The notes under the pieces: model-generated
What the model saw: the letters and a program-made list of their open reading frames with translations, nothing else
Told to the model about the DNA's origin: nothing
The model's database searches: none
Translations under genes and position numbers: made by a program
In this document: positions 53,442 to 64,000 of the stretch, one piece after another
Position numbering within the stretch: the first letter of the stretch is position 1
Layout of the letters: each line of letters starts with the position of its first letter
Assembly (NCBI RefSeq): GCF_017299535.1
Contig: NZ_CP071238.1
Coordinates: 3,100,001 to 3,164,000 of the forward strand
DNA: 64,000 nucleotides
Direction: 5' to 3'
Origin: Serratia marcescens subsp. marcescens ATCC 13880
Lineage (GTDB): Bacteria > Pseudomonadota > Gammaproteobacteria > Enterobacterales > Enterobacteriaceae

Positions 53442-54263
53442 GTGAAATCATTAGCAAGCATGCTGCAAGGCCAGTCGATCGGCGCGGCCATCACCACCGT
53501 CGAAAACGATATCAAGGCGAAACCGGCGGATGCCGACCTGCGCGCCGCGCTGGTGCAACTGCTGTGCCTGAGCGGCAACTGGACGCGCGCCAACGCGCAG
53601 CTGAAATCCTGGCAGGCGCTGAAACCGATCGCCCAACCGACCACGCTGCTGCTGATGCAGTCGGTCGACGCCGAGCTGCAACGCCAGGCGGTGTTTGCCG
53701 GCACGGCCGCACCGGCGCTGCTGCGGCAGGATCAGTCTTGGCTGAAACTGATGGTGCAGGCGCTGCATCTGGATGCGCAAGGGGCGGCCGAACAGGCCCA
53801 GGCGCTGCGCGATGAAGCGCTGGAGGCCGCCCCGGCCGGCGCCGGGCGGTTAACGCTGGCCGAAGGCGCCCAAGAACGGCAGCTGCGTTTCGACTGGCTG
53901 ACCGACGGTGACGGCCGCCTCGGGCCGGTATGCGAACTGGCGCTGAACGGCGTTTACTACTGGCTGCCGTTTGCCGACATCGCCGCGATCCAGTTCCAGG
54001 CGCCGCAGAGCGCCATCGACCTGGTGTGGAGCCATGCGCTGGTGCGCCTGACCGATGGCCGCGAACAGGTGTGCCAACTGCCCGCCCGTTATCCGCTGGC
54101 AGAGGGCAGCGACGACGCGCTGCTGCTGGGCAAGCGCACCGAATGGCAACCGCTGGGCGATGGCACCCACTATGCGGGGTTCGGCCTGAAAACCTGGCTC
54201 AGCGAAAGCGATGAATTCCCACTGCACAGCCTGCGGCAGCTGAGCTTCGACGCGAGCGCCTGA
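53442..54263 (+). CDS. T6SS accessory protein TagJ (ImpE/SciE)
   Basis: Sheath-associated accessory that can bind TssB and interact with ClpV in some systems. 273 residues, GTG start (AAGGA upstream), with an N-terminal helical TPR-like half (ADLRAALVQLLCLSGNWTRA, about 28-47) and a beta-rich C-terminal half with LNGVYYWLPFADIAAIQFQA and DGTHYAGFGLKTWLSESDEF. Two bases before tssE. Confidence 0.88.
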   Translation: MKSLASMLQGQSIGAAITTVENDIKAKPADADLRAALVQLLCLSGNWTRANAQLKSWQALKPIAQPTTLLLMQSVDAELQRQAVFAGTAAPALLRQDQSWLKLMVQALHLDAQGAAEQAQALRDEALEAAPAGAGRLTLAEGAQERQLRFDWLTDGDGRLGPVCELALNGVYYWLPFADIAAIQFQAPQSAIDLVWSHALVRLTDGREQVCQLPARYPLAEGSDDALLLGKRTEWQPLGDGTHYAGFGLKTWLSESDEFPLHSLRQLSFDASA

Positions 54264-54265
54264 CC

Positions 54266-54841
54266 ATGAACGATAAGCGCCCACCCCACTACGACGGCGG
54301 CGATCTGCGCCACCAGGGCTATCGCTATCGTCAGGACAGCGAACGCCTGACCTCGCGCGACAAAATGCAGCCGGTGCTGCTCGATATGCTGACCGACGAC
54401 GAACCGCAGAAAAAGCAGGAGGCGCAGGCGCGCAACCTGGTGTCGCACAGCGAGCTGCGCCGCCGGGTATTGCGCGATCTGCAGTGGCTGTTCAACTGCG
54501 TCAACAGCGAATCCAATCTGGATCTCGGCGATTTTCCGCAGGTGCGGCGCTCCACCCTGAATTACGGCATCGCCTCGCTGGCGGGTAAGCGCATGTCGGA
54601 CATCGAATGGCTCGACATTCAGCGCGCGCTGACCGAATCCATTCTCCATTTCGAGCCGCGCATTTTGCCCGAGGGGCTGCAGGTGCGCTGCATCTCGGAT
54701 ACCGGCTCGCTGGAGCTGCACAACGTGCTGTCGATCGAAATCAAGGGCCGCCTGTGGTGCGTGCCCTATCCGCTGGAGTTTCTGTTCCGTACCGACGTGG
54801 ATCTGGAAAACGGCCACTTCGATCTGAAAGACATAGGGTAA
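54266..54841 (+). CDS. tssE: T6SS baseplate protein TssE (gp25-like)
   Basis: Baseplate wedge protein. 191 residues, with the gp25 domain in SHSELRRRVLRDLQWLFNCV, YGIASLAGKRMSDIEWLDIQ and ALTESILHFEPRILPEGLQV. The N-terminal 60 residues precede the domain and are polar. Ends 4 bases before tssF, with a ribosome binding site (TAAGGCG) in between. Confidence 0.93.
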   Translation: MNDKRPPHYDGGDLRHQGYRYRQDSERLTSRDKMQPVLLDMLTDDEPQKKQEAQARNLVSHSELRRRVLRDLQWLFNCVNSESNLDLGDFPQVRRSTLNYGIASLAGKRMSDIEWLDIQRALTESILHFEPRILPEGLQVRCISDTGSLELHNVLSIEIKGRLWCVPYPLEFLFRTDVDLENGHFDLKDIG

Positions 54842-54845
54842 GGCG

Positions 54846-56732
54846 ATGGACAGTAAACTTTTAGATTATTACAACCGCGAACTGGCCTATCTGCGTGAGA
54901 TGGGCGCCGAGTTCGCCGAACAGTACCCGAAGGTTGCGGGCCGCCTCGGCATGCGCGGCATCGACGTGGCGGACCCTTATATCGAGCGCCTGATGGAGGG
55001 CTTCGCCTTCCTCACCTCGCGCGTGCAGCTGAAAATGGACGCCGAATTCCCGCGTTTCTCTCAGCGCTTGCTGGAGATCATCTACCCCAACTACCTGTCG
55101 CCGACGCCGTCGATGGCGATCGCCGAGCTGCAGCCGGACAGCAGCAAAGGCGACATCAGCAACGGCTTCGTGGTGCCGCGCGGCACCATGATGGACAGCC
55201 AGACGCTGAAGAAAAGCGGCATCACCTGCAGTTACACCACGGCGCATGACGTCACGCTGCAGCCGGTGCGCATCGCCGGCGTCGAGCTGGGCGGCATTCC
55301 GGCCGATATCCCGCTGGCCTCACTGGGGCTGCAGCACAGCGGCTGCGTCAGCGCGCTGCGCATTCGTCTCGAGTGCTACGAAAGCGTGACGCTCAACAAC
55401 CTGCAGCTGGATCAGCTAATGTTTTACCTGGCCGGGCCGGACATGCAGGCGCAGCAGCTGCTGGAACTGCTGATGCAGCACAGCGTCGGGCTTGTCTGCC
55501 AAACGGTGGAACCGCAACCGCAGCGGCGGGCGCTGGCGCTGGACGGACTGCGGCAGGAGGGCTTCGCCGCCGAGCAGGCGCTGCTGCCCAACGACCTGCG
55601 CAACTTTGAAGGCTACCGGCTGCTGCAGGAGTATTTCGCTTTCCCGGCGCGCTTCCAGTTTTTCAGCGTCAACGGCCTGCGTCCGCTGCTGCAGAGCGTG
55701 CGCGAAGGGAAAAAGGGGCTGCGCCAGTTCGAGATCGTGGTGCTGCTGGATCGGCATGACGCCGCGCTGGAACGGGTGGTCGACGCCGCCCATTTGGCGC
55801 TGCACTGCACGCCGGTGATCAACCTGTTTCCGAAGGTCGCCGAACGCATCGCGATCAACGAAAAAAACCACGAATACCATCTGGTGGTCGACAATATCCG
55901 GCCGCTGGATTACGAAGTGTTTTCAGTGCAGCGGCTCGGCGGCAGCGCCAGCGAAAAACGCTACGAGCAAGAGTTTCGGCCGTTTTACAGCACCCTGAGC
56001 GCGGACGACGGCAACTATGGCGCCTACTTCTCGCTGCGGCGCGAACAGCGCACGCTGTCGGAGCACGCCCGCCGCTACGGCACCCGCACCGGCTACGCCG
56101 GTTCGGAAGTGTTCGTGTCGCTGGTGGACGAGCGGCAATCGCCGTGGCACAGCGATCTGAAATACCTCACCGCCGACGTGCTGTGCACCAGCCGCGACCT
56201 GCCGTTGATGTTGCTGCAGCAAGATCAGGGCAACTTCGTGATGCCCGATTCGATCCCGATCAAGCAGGTCTCGCTGCGCAAAGGCCCCACCCCGCCACGC
56301 CCGGCGCTGGCCGAAGGGATGATCACCTGGCGGTTGATCAGTCAGCTGCAGCTGAATTACCTCAGCATGATGGACGGCGATCCGGAACAGGGCGCCGCCA
56401 GCCTGCGCCAGCTGCTGGGGCTGTACGGCAACCTGAGCGAGCCGGCGATCGCCAAACAGATCCAGGGCGTGCGCCACTGCAACCTGCGGCCGGTCTATCG
56501 GCGAGTACCTGAACCCGGCCCCATCGTATTCGCGCGCGGCATCGCCATCGATCTGACGGTCGATGAGCAGGCGTTCTCCGGCAACAGCCCTTACCTGCTC
56601 GGCAGCGTGCTGGAGCGCCTGTTCTCGCGCCTGGTGGCGATGAACACCTTCACCGAGATGACGCTCTCCAGCCAGCAGCGCGGCGAGATCGCCCACTGGC
56701 AGGCGCGCATGGGCAAAAGGACGCTGATATGA
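54846..56732 (+). CDS. tssF: T6SS baseplate protein TssF
   Basis: Main baseplate wedge component with TssG, TssE and TssK. 628 residues; conserved start LLDYYNRELAYLREMGAEFA, AGRLGMRGIDVADPYIERLM (about 31-50), RFSQRLLEIIYPNYLSPTPS, and ARRYGTRTGYAGSEVFVSLV. Its TGA overlaps the tssG ATG (ATGA). Confidence 0.96.
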   Translation: MDSKLLDYYNRELAYLREMGAEFAEQYPKVAGRLGMRGIDVADPYIERLMEGFAFLTSRVQLKMDAEFPRFSQRLLEIIYPNYLSPTPSMAIAELQPDSSKGDISNGFVVPRGTMMDSQTLKKSGITCSYTTAHDVTLQPVRIAGVELGGIPADIPLASLGLQHSGCVSALRIRLECYESVTLNNLQLDQLMFYLAGPDMQAQQLLELLMQHSVGLVCQTVEPQPQRRALALDGLRQEGFAAEQALLPNDLRNFEGYRLLQEYFAFPARFQFFSVNGLRPLLQSVREGKKGLRQFEIVVLLDRHDAALERVVDAAHLALHCTPVINLFPKVAERIAINEKNHEYHLVVDNIRPLDYEVFSVQRLGGSASEKRYEQEFRPFYSTLSADDGNYGAYFSLRREQRTLSEHARRYGTRTGYAGSEVFVSLVDERQSPWHSDLKYLTADVLCTSRDLPLMLLQQDQGNFVMPDSIPIKQVSLRKGPTPPRPALAEGMITWRLISQLQLNYLSMMDGDPEQGAASLRQLLGLYGNLSEPAIAKQIQGVRHCNLRPVYRRVPEPGPIVFARGIAIDLTVDEQAFSGNSPYLLGSVLERLFSRLVAMNTFTEMTLSSQQRGEIAHWQARMGKRTLI

Positions 56733-57799
56733 GCGCGGAGATGATCGCCACCGAACTGGCGCCGCCGCAGATCAACGCGCTGTATCGCCTGCCGGACAAC
56801 TTCTGGCCGCGGCTGCGCAGTGCGCCTTACAAGCACGATCTGTTTCAGCTGCTGCGCCGCATCGACGCCCAGGGCGGCCAGCCCTACCTGCTGGGGCGCG
56901 CGCCGCTGCCGCGCCACGAGATGCTGCGCCTGGGCCAGGAGCCGTCGCTGTCGTTCGCGCCCTCCACGCTGGCGCAGGTGACGCCGCGCGCCAACGGCCC
57001 GCTGCACGACGTTTCGATCTTCAGTTTCGGCCTGTTCGGCCCCAACGGGCCGCTGCCGCTGCACTTGACCGAATACGTGCGCGAACGGGTATACCACCAT
57101 CAGGACACCACCCTGCTGGCGTTTACCAACCTGTTCCATCACCGCCTGACGCTGCTGTTTTACCGTGCCTGGGCCGACGCGCAGCCGACGGTATCGCTGG
57201 ATCGCCCGGACAACCGGCGCTTCGACGATTACCTGTCGAGCCTGATCGGCATCGGCCAGCCGGCGCAGCAGGAACGCGACAGCATCAACGCCCACGCCAA
57301 GCATTTTATGGCCGGTCATCTGATTCGCCACAGCCGCGATCCGGAAGGCCTGAGCAAAATTTTGCAGCAGTATTTCAAGGTGCCGGTGCGCATCGTCGAA
57401 AACGTGCCGCACTGGCTGCGGGTGGAGCCGCGCGAGCAGGCGCGGCTCAAGGCCGGGCGCGGTGCGCCGCGGCTCGGCGAGTCGGCCTTTCTCGGCATCG
57501 CGGTGCGCGATATTCAGCACAAATTCCGCATCGAGCTGGGGCCGATGCCGCAGCAGGACTATGACCGTTTCTTGCCGGGCGCAGACCTGTGCCGGCAACT
57601 GCGCGACTGGGTGCGCCAATATCTGGGCATCGAGTTCGTCTGGGAAGTGCGCCTGATCCTGGCGAAGGAACAGGCGCACGGCACCCAGCTCGGCGGCGCG
57701 CAGCGATTGGGCCTGAGCAGTTGGCTGGCCAACCATCGGCGACAGCGCGATCTCGACGATCTGATCTTCAGCCCTGAACCGCTGGAAAATCCGTTCTGA
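56729..57799 (+). CDS. tssG: T6SS baseplate protein TssG
   Basis: Partner of TssF in the baseplate wedge. 356 residues with LPDNFWPRLRSAPYKHDLFQ, LLRRIDAQGGQPYLLGRAPL, GLFGPNGPLPLHLTEYVRER and FTNLFHHRLTLLFYRAWADA, all typical TssG blocks. Overlaps tssF by 4 bases; tssH begins after 56 bases. Confidence 0.96.
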   Translation: MSAEMIATELAPPQINALYRLPDNFWPRLRSAPYKHDLFQLLRRIDAQGGQPYLLGRAPLPRHEMLRLGQEPSLSFAPSTLAQVTPRANGPLHDVSIFSFGLFGPNGPLPLHLTEYVRERVYHHQDTTLLAFTNLFHHRLTLLFYRAWADAQPTVSLDRPDNRRFDDYLSSLIGIGQPAQQERDSINAHAKHFMAGHLIRHSRDPEGLSKILQQYFKVPVRIVENVPHWLRVEPREQARLKAGRGAPRLGESAFLGIAVRDIQHKFRIELGPMPQQDYDRFLPGADLCRQLRDWVRQYLGIEFVWEVRLILAKEQAHGTQLGGAQRLGLSSWLANHRRQRDLDDLIFSPEPLENPF

Positions 57800-57855
57800 C
57801 CCTATTTCGGCCGACGCCCCGCGGCGTCAGGCCACCCTGAGACCTGAGGAAAACC

Positions 57856-60510
57856 ATGTCTGAAATCAGCCGCTCGGTATTATTTGGCAAACTGGATAGC
57901 CTGTTATTCACCTCTCTGGAAAGTGCGACGGCGTTTTGCAAGCTGCGCGGTAACCCCTACGTCGAATTGGCGCACTGGCTGCATCAGCTGATGCAATCGC
58001 CGGACGGCGATCTGCAGCAAATTGTTCGCCACTTCGCGCTGGACGAGGCGCAACTGGCGCGCGACATCGTCGAGGCGCTCGATCGCCTGCCGCGCGGCGC
58101 CAGCGCCATTTCCGATCTGTCCGAGCACATCGACAGCGCGGTAGAACGCGCCTGGGTCTATGGCTCATTGAAATTCGGCGCATCGCGCATCCGCGGCGGC
58201 CACCTGCTGCTCGGCATTCTGAAAACCTACAGCCTGCGCCATCTGCTGAAGGCCATTTCCCCGCAGTTCGAGCGCATCAACGCCGATCTGTTGATGGAGC
58301 AGTTCGCCGCCATTACCGCTCACTCGGCGGAAAACGCCCAGGATGCGCCGGCGGAAAGCCGCGCCGAGAACGCATCCGGCGCGGCGCGCAGCGGTGAAAG
58401 CGTGCTGGCGCAGTATGCCCAGGATCTGACCGCCAGAGCGCGCGACGGCGAAATCGACCCGGTGGCCGGCCGCGATGAGGAGATCCGGCAAATCATTGAT
58501 ATCCTGATGCGCCGCCGCCAGAACAACCCGCTGCTGACCGGCGAGGCCGGCGTCGGCAAAACCGCGGTGGTGGAAGGCCTGGCGCTGCGCATCGTGGCCG
58601 GCGACGTGCCGCCGCAGCTGCGCGACGTGAAGCTGTGCCTGCTGGACATCGGCATGCTGCAGGCCGGCGCCGGCGTTAAGGGCGAGTTTGAAAAACGGCT
58701 GCAGGCGGTGATCGACGAAGTGCAGTCCAGCCCGACGCCGATCATCCTGTTTATCGACGAAATTCACACCCTGATCGGCGCCGGCGGCGCCCAGGGAACA
58801 GGCGACGCGGCCAACCTGCTGAAGCCGGCGCTGGCGCGCGGCCAACTGCGCACCATTGGCGCCACCACCTGGTCGGAATACAAGAAATACATCGAGAAAG
58901 ACCCGGCGCTCACCCGCCGTTTCCAGGTGGTGCAGGTGCACGAACCGAGCGAAGACAAAGCGCTGCTGATGCTGCGCAGCACCGTCAGCCCGCTGGAGCA
59001 ACACCACCGCGTGCTGCTGCTGGATGAAGCGGTGGACGCCGCGGTGCGGCTGTCCCATCGCTATATTCCAGCCCGCCAGTTGCCGGACAAGGCGGTAGCG
59101 CTGCTGGATACCGCCTGTGCGCGCGTGGCGGTCAGCCAACACGCCGAGCCCGCCCAGGTCGAAGACTGCCGCCACCGCATCGATGCGCTGCAGATCGAAT
59201 TGGATATCGCCCGCCGCGAGGCCAAGGTCGGCATTGGCGATCCCCTGCGCCCGCAGGAGATTGAAACCCAGCTGACCGCGCTGCGCCAGGAGTTGGAACA
59301 GCTGACCGACCGCTGGCAGCAGGAGCTGGCGCTGATCCAAGAGATCATCACGCTGCGCGCGCAGTTGCACCAGCAGGAAGCGGAGCCTGCCGGCGAAGAA
59401 ACGGAGGCGGCCCCTGACGCCGACGCGCTGCGCGCCCAGCTGGGCGAACTGCAGCAGCAGCTGAGCGCGCTGCAGGGCGAAGCGCCGCTGATCTTCGCCG
59501 CCGTCGACGCCAACATCGTGGCGGCGGTGGTGGCCGACTGGACCGGCATCCCGCTGGGCCGCATGGTGAAAAACGAGATTGAAGCGGTGCTGCAGCTCTC
59601 CGACACCCTGAACCAGCGCGTGATCGGCCAACGCCATGCGCTGGATCTGATCGCCCGCCGGGTGCGCACTTCGCGGGCGCGGCTGGACGATCCGAACAAG
59701 CCGGTCGGGGTGTTCCTGCTGGCCGGGCCGTCCGGCGTCGGCAAAACCGAAACCGCGCTGGCGCTGGCGGAAACCCTGTACGGCGGCGAGCAGAACGTCA
59801 TCACCATCAACATGAGCGAATTCCAGGAGTCGCACACCGTTTCGACGCTGAAAGGCGCGCCCCCCGGCTATGTCGGCTACGGCGAAGGCGGCGTGCTGAC
59901 CGAGGCGGTGCGCCGCCGTCCATACAGCGTGGTGCTGTTGGACGAGATCGAGAAGGCGCACCCGGACGTGCATGAAATCTTCTTCCAGGTGTTCGACAAG
60001 GGCTGGATGGAGGACGGCGAAGGCCGCCATATCGATTTCCGCAACACCATCATCATCCTGACCTCCAACGTCGGCACCGATCTGATCGCCGGGTTGTGCA
60101 GCGATCCGGAGCTGCTGCCGGAGCCGGAAGCGCTGAGCGGCGCGCTGCGCCAGCCGCTGTTGTCGGTGTTCCCGGCCGCCTTGCTCGGCCGCCTGCTGGT
60201 GGTGCCGTATTACCCGCTGACCGACGCCACGCTGGGCAACATCGTGCGCCTGCAGCTGGGGCGCATCCAGCGTCGCCTGGCGGAGAATCACGACATCGTC
60301 TGCACCTTCGACGACGCGGTCATCGAGCAGATCGTCAGCCGCTGCACCGAAGTGGAGTCCGGCGGCCGCATGGTCGACGCCATCCTGACCAACACCCTGC
60401 TGCCACAGATCAGCCGCACCCTGCTGACCGGCAGCGCCAACGACCAGCGCTATCGCCAGCTGCACATCGCGCTGCAGAACCACGAATTCATTTGTCAATT
60501 TCAGGCATAA
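57856..60510 (+). CDS. tssH: T6SS AAA+ ATPase ClpV (TssH)
   Basis: Disassembles the contracted TssB-TssC sheath. 884 residues: N-terminal Clp repeat domain, first AAA+ module with Walker [12 protein letters not shown] (about 228-238) and Walker [17 protein letters not shown], a helical middle domain, second AAA+ module with [11 protein letters not shown] (about 624-634), [11 protein letters not shown], and the ClpA/B signature region [20 protein letters not shown]. The N-terminal domain differs from ClpB as expected of ClpV. Good ribosome binding site (GAGGAAAA). Confidence 0.97.
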   Translation: MSEISRSVLFGKLDSLLFTSLESATAFCKLRGNPYVELAHWLHQLMQSPDGDLQQIVRHFALDEAQLARDIVEALDRLPRGASAISDLSEHIDSAVERAWVYGSLKFGASRIRGGHLLLGILKTYSLRHLLKAISPQFERINADLLMEQFAAITAHSAENAQDAPAESRAENASGAARSGESVLAQYAQDLTARARDGEIDPVAGRDEEIRQIIDILMRRRQNNPLLTGEAGVGKTAVVEGLALRIVAGDVPPQLRDVKLCLLDIGMLQAGAGVKGEFEKRLQAVIDEVQSSPTPIILFIDEIHTLIGAGGAQGTGDAANLLKPALARGQLRTIGATTWSEYKKYIEKDPALTRRFQVVQVHEPSEDKALLMLRSTVSPLEQHHRVLLLDEAVDAAVRLSHRYIPARQLPDKAVALLDTACARVAVSQHAEPAQVEDCRHRIDALQIELDIARREAKVGIGDPLRPQEIETQLTALRQELEQLTDRWQQELALIQEIITLRAQLHQQEAEPAGEETEAAPDADALRAQLGELQQQLSALQGEAPLIFAAVDANIVAAVVADWTGIPLGRMVKNEIEAVLQLSDTLNQRVIGQRHALDLIARRVRTSRARLDDPNKPVGVFLLAGPSGVGKTETALALAETLYGGEQNVITINMSEFQESHTVSTLKGAPPGYVGYGEGGVLTEAVRRRPYSVVLLDEIEKAHPDVHEIFFQVFDKGWMEDGEGRHIDFRNTIIILTSNVGTDLIAGLCSDPELLPEPEALSGALRQPLLSVFPAALLGRLLVVPYYPLTDATLGNIVRLQLGRIQRRLAENHDIVCTFDDAVIEQIVSRCTEVESGGRMVDAILTNTLLPQISRTLLTGSANDQRYRQLHIALQNHEFICQFQA

Positions 60511-60516
60511 CGCCGC

Positions 60517-60535
60517 GGCCGCCGAGACGGCGGCC
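60517..60535 (+). terminator. Hairpin between tssH and ppkA
   Basis: GGCCGCCG and CGGCGGCC form a perfect 8-base stem with a 3-base loop, followed by CTTTG, in the 49-base gap. Possible attenuator of ppkA transcription. Confidence 0.5.
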
Positions 60536-60541
60536 CTTTGA

Positions 60542-62005
<1,464 letters not shown>

Positions 62006-62015
62006 TCCCGTTCTG

Positions 62016-62038
62016 AAACGCCGCCGCGGCGGGGTTTT
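62016..62038 (+). terminator. Probable terminator after ppkA
   Basis: AAACGCCGCC and GGCGGGGTTT pair with one mismatch, and TTTT runs into the end of the stem. It would separate the core T6SS transcript from vgrG2. Confidence 0.4.
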
Positions 62039-62150
62039 CCCTATTTCATGAGACTGGCGCACCACTGCCCATCCTCATTGGCCGCACGGCACAAAGCCGC
62101 TGCAACGCCGGAGTATGCAGGGCATGACGTCAATCACAGAGGACGTTCTC

Positions 62151-64000
62151 ATGTTGGATCGCATTATTGCGCACACGCCGCTGGGCCAGGAGCAACTGCT
62201 GTTCCGCTCGCTGGACGGCATCGAAGCGCTTTCCACTCCTTTCGACTTCTCTATTGAATTGCTGAGCACCGATGCGCGGCTCGATCGCAAAGCGCTGCTC
62301 GGCCAACCGCTGACGCTGGAGATCCCGACCCAGGGCTTTCTCAGCGCCCCGCGCTACCTGAACGGCAAGATCACCGCCATCGCCGTCAGCAGCGAAGAGA
62401 TCGGCGGCACGCGCTACGCGGTGTATAACCTGCACGTGCAGCCGGATCTGTGGCCGATGACCAAAGACCGCAACTTCCGCATCTTCCAGGAACAGACGGT
62501 GCCGCAGATCGTCAAGACCCTGCTGGCGGAGCACAACGTGCAGCTGGAAGATCAGCTGACCGGCGACTATCGCCTGTGGGGCTACTGCGTGCAGTACAAC
62601 GAAAGCAGCTTCAACTTCATCAGCCGCCTGATGGAGCAGGAGGGCATCTATTACTATTTCAAACACGAAATGGGCAAACACACGCTGGTGCTCGGGGACG
62701 CCCCCCACCATCACCAGCCCTATCCCGGCTACGAGATGATCCCCTACCACCTGACGCCGTCCGGCGGCAGCACCAGCGAGGAAGGCATCAGCCAGTGGAC
62801 GTTGTCCGATCGCGTCACGCCGGGCATCTACAGCCTGGACGACTACGATTTTCGCAAACCAAACGCCTGGCTGTTCCAGGCGCGGCAAAATCCGGTCTCG
62901 CCGACGCCGGGGCAGATCGACGTTTACGACTGGCCAGGCCGCTACACCGAGCATCAGCAGGGGGAGTTCTACGCCCGCGTGCGCCAGGAGGCCTGGCAGG
63001 CCGAGCATCAGCAGATCCGCGGTACCGCCACCGCGTTGGGCATCGCTCCCGGCAGCACCTTTACGTTGTATAACGCCCCGCACGCCGACGACAACCGCGA
63101 GTACCTGACGCTGCAGGCCAACTACCATCTGAAAGAGAACCGCTACGCCAGCGGCGACGATCAGAGCAGTGAACACCGCATTGACTTCACCGTGCTGCCG
63201 GCGGACGTGCCCTGGCACCCGCCGCAGCAGGCCACCTGGCCGAAAACCCACGGGCCGCAGACCGCACGGGTGGTCGGCCCGGCCGGCGAATCGATTTGGA
63301 CCGACAAATACGGCCGCATCAAGGTGAAATTCCACTGGGATCGCTTCGGGCCAAAAGACGACGGCAGCTCCTGCTGGGTGCGCGTCTCCAGCGCCTGGGC
63401 CGGCCAGGGCTATGGCGGCGTGCAGATCCCACGCGTCAACGACGAAGTGGTGGTGGACTTTATCAACGGCGATCCGGATCGACCGATCGTCACCGGGCGC
63501 GTCTATAACGAAGCCAGCATGCCGCCGTGGGCGCTGCCGGCCGCCGCCACCCAGATGGGCTTTATGAGCCGCACCAAAGACGGCACAGCCGACAACGCCA
63601 ACGCCCTGCGTTTCGAAGACAAGGCCGGCGCCGAACAGGTGTGGATCCAGGCGGAACGCAACATGGACACCCAGGTGAAAAACGATGAGAGCCACACCAT
63701 CGATAATGACCACACCCACCTGGTGGGCGGCAACCAGATCAAACGGGTGGTGCTCAATCAGGCCACCGGCGTCAAAGGCGACGCCTCCGCGCTGACCGGC
63801 AAAACGCGCAGCGACGCCGCAGTCAACGCCTTTACCCTCGGCTCCGGCGAATCGCTGCGGCTGGAGTGCGGCGAAAGCGTGATCGAGCTACTGGCGAACG
63901 GCCAAATCAACATCACCGGCACCAGCTTCAATATCACGGTGAAAGAGGACGGGGAGATCAATACCGGCGGCCAACTGGATCTCAACCAGCCCGGCGGCGC
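62151..64000 (+). CDS. vgrG: T6SS spike protein VgrG, second copy (partial at right edge)
   Basis: Second spike protein, reading from ATG 62151 (ACAGAGGACG upstream) to the right edge without a stop; 616 residues visible. It shows the same layout as the first copy: gp27-like head with YCVQYNESSFNFISRLMEQE, OB fold with IWTDKYGRIKVKFHWDRFGP and NDEVVVDFINGDPDRPIVTG, then the DUF2345 stretch. Identity to VgrG1 is high in the head and falls after the OB fold, which suggests a different cargo. Downstream effector and adaptor genes should lie beyond the window. Confidence 0.95.
   Translation, partial: MLDRIIAHTPLGQEQLLFRSLDGIEALSTPFDFSIELLSTDARLDRKALLGQPLTLEIPTQGFLSAPRYLNGKITAIAVSSEEIGGTRYAVYNLHVQPDLWPMTKDRNFRIFQEQTVPQIVKTLLAEHNVQLEDQLTGDYRLWGYCVQYNESSFNFISRLMEQEGIYYYFKHEMGKHTLVLGDAPHHHQPYPGYEMIPYHLTPSGGSTSEEGISQWTLSDRVTPGIYSLDDYDFRKPNAWLFQARQNPVSPTPGQIDVYDWPGRYTEHQQGEFYARVRQEAWQAEHQQIRGTATALGIAPGSTFTLYNAPHADDNREYLTLQANYHLKENRYASGDDQSSEHRIDFTVLPADVPWHPPQQATWPKTHGPQTARVVGPAGESIWTDKYGRIKVKFHWDRFGPKDDGSSCWVRVSSAWAGQGYGGVQIPRVNDEVVVDFINGDPDRPIVTGRVYNEASMPPWALPAAATQMGFMSRTKDGTADNANALRFEDKAGAEQVWIQAERNMDTQVKNDESHTIDNDHTHLVGGNQIKRVVLNQATGVKGDASALTGKTRSDAAVNAFTLGSGESLRLECGESVIELLANGQINITGTSFNITVKEDGEINTGGQLDLNQPGG

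Overview
The window looks like the chromosome of an enterobacterium, most probably Serratia marcescens or a close relative. Coding DNA is GC-rich, the flagellar and chemotaxis proteins resemble those of E. coli and Salmonella residue for residue over long stretches, and a complete type VI secretion (T6SS) cluster carries a Tae4/Ssp1-type amidase effector of the kind described in S. marcescens. The species call is from memory of gene content and protein sequence, not from a search.

Left part (1 to about 22.2 kb) is a flagellar and chemotaxis region. Minus strand: flgE (cut by the left edge), flgD, flgC, flgB; divergent plus strand: flgA, flgM, flgN. Then flhE-flhA-flhB (minus), cheZ-cheY-cheB-cheR with two methyl-accepting receptors, cheW-cheA-motB-motA, and the master regulator flhC-flhD. 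Three sites match the sigma-28 consensus: before flgM, before the receptor operon, and inside flhC in front of motA. A perfect CRP site lies in the long AT-rich leader of flhD. Two toxin-antitoxin modules sit at operon boundaries: a RelE/HigB-like toxin plus XRE antitoxin between flgN and flhE, and a VapBC pair between flhB and cheZ. Each has a visible palindromic operator.

Middle part (22.2 to 27.2 kb): a 1.3 kb AT-rich intergenic stretch, a small Hha/Cnu-family nucleoid protein, a UspC-like stress protein, an NADP-dependent MDR oxidoreductase with a strong terminator, pyrrolidone-carboxylate peptidase and a divergent LysR regulator.

Right part (27.3 to 64 kb) is a T6SS cluster, all on the plus strand, bounded by two vgrG genes; the second runs off the right edge. 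After vgrG1 come two small membrane proteins and a cassette of DUF2169-pentapeptide, pentapeptide-repeat, DUF3540 and DUF4150 (PAAR-like) proteins. Then an SH3-like lipoprotein, tssJ, tssK, tssL (with OmpA domain), tssM, tagF, tssA, tssB, tssC, hcp, an AT-rich amidase effector with three Tai4-like immunity genes, tagH (FHA), pppA, an unknown exported protein, tagJ, tssE, tssF, tssG, clpV, ppkA and vgrG2. All thirteen core Tss components are present, together with a PpkA/PppA/FHA/TagF post-translational control set. The machine is therefore probably functional, built around a peptidoglycan-cutting effector.

The most unusual points are the single amidase followed by three immunity-like genes, the DUF2169/DUF3540/DUF4150 loading cassette without an obvious toxin, the unknown proteins inside the T6SS operon, and the toxin-antitoxin modules wedged between flagellar operons.
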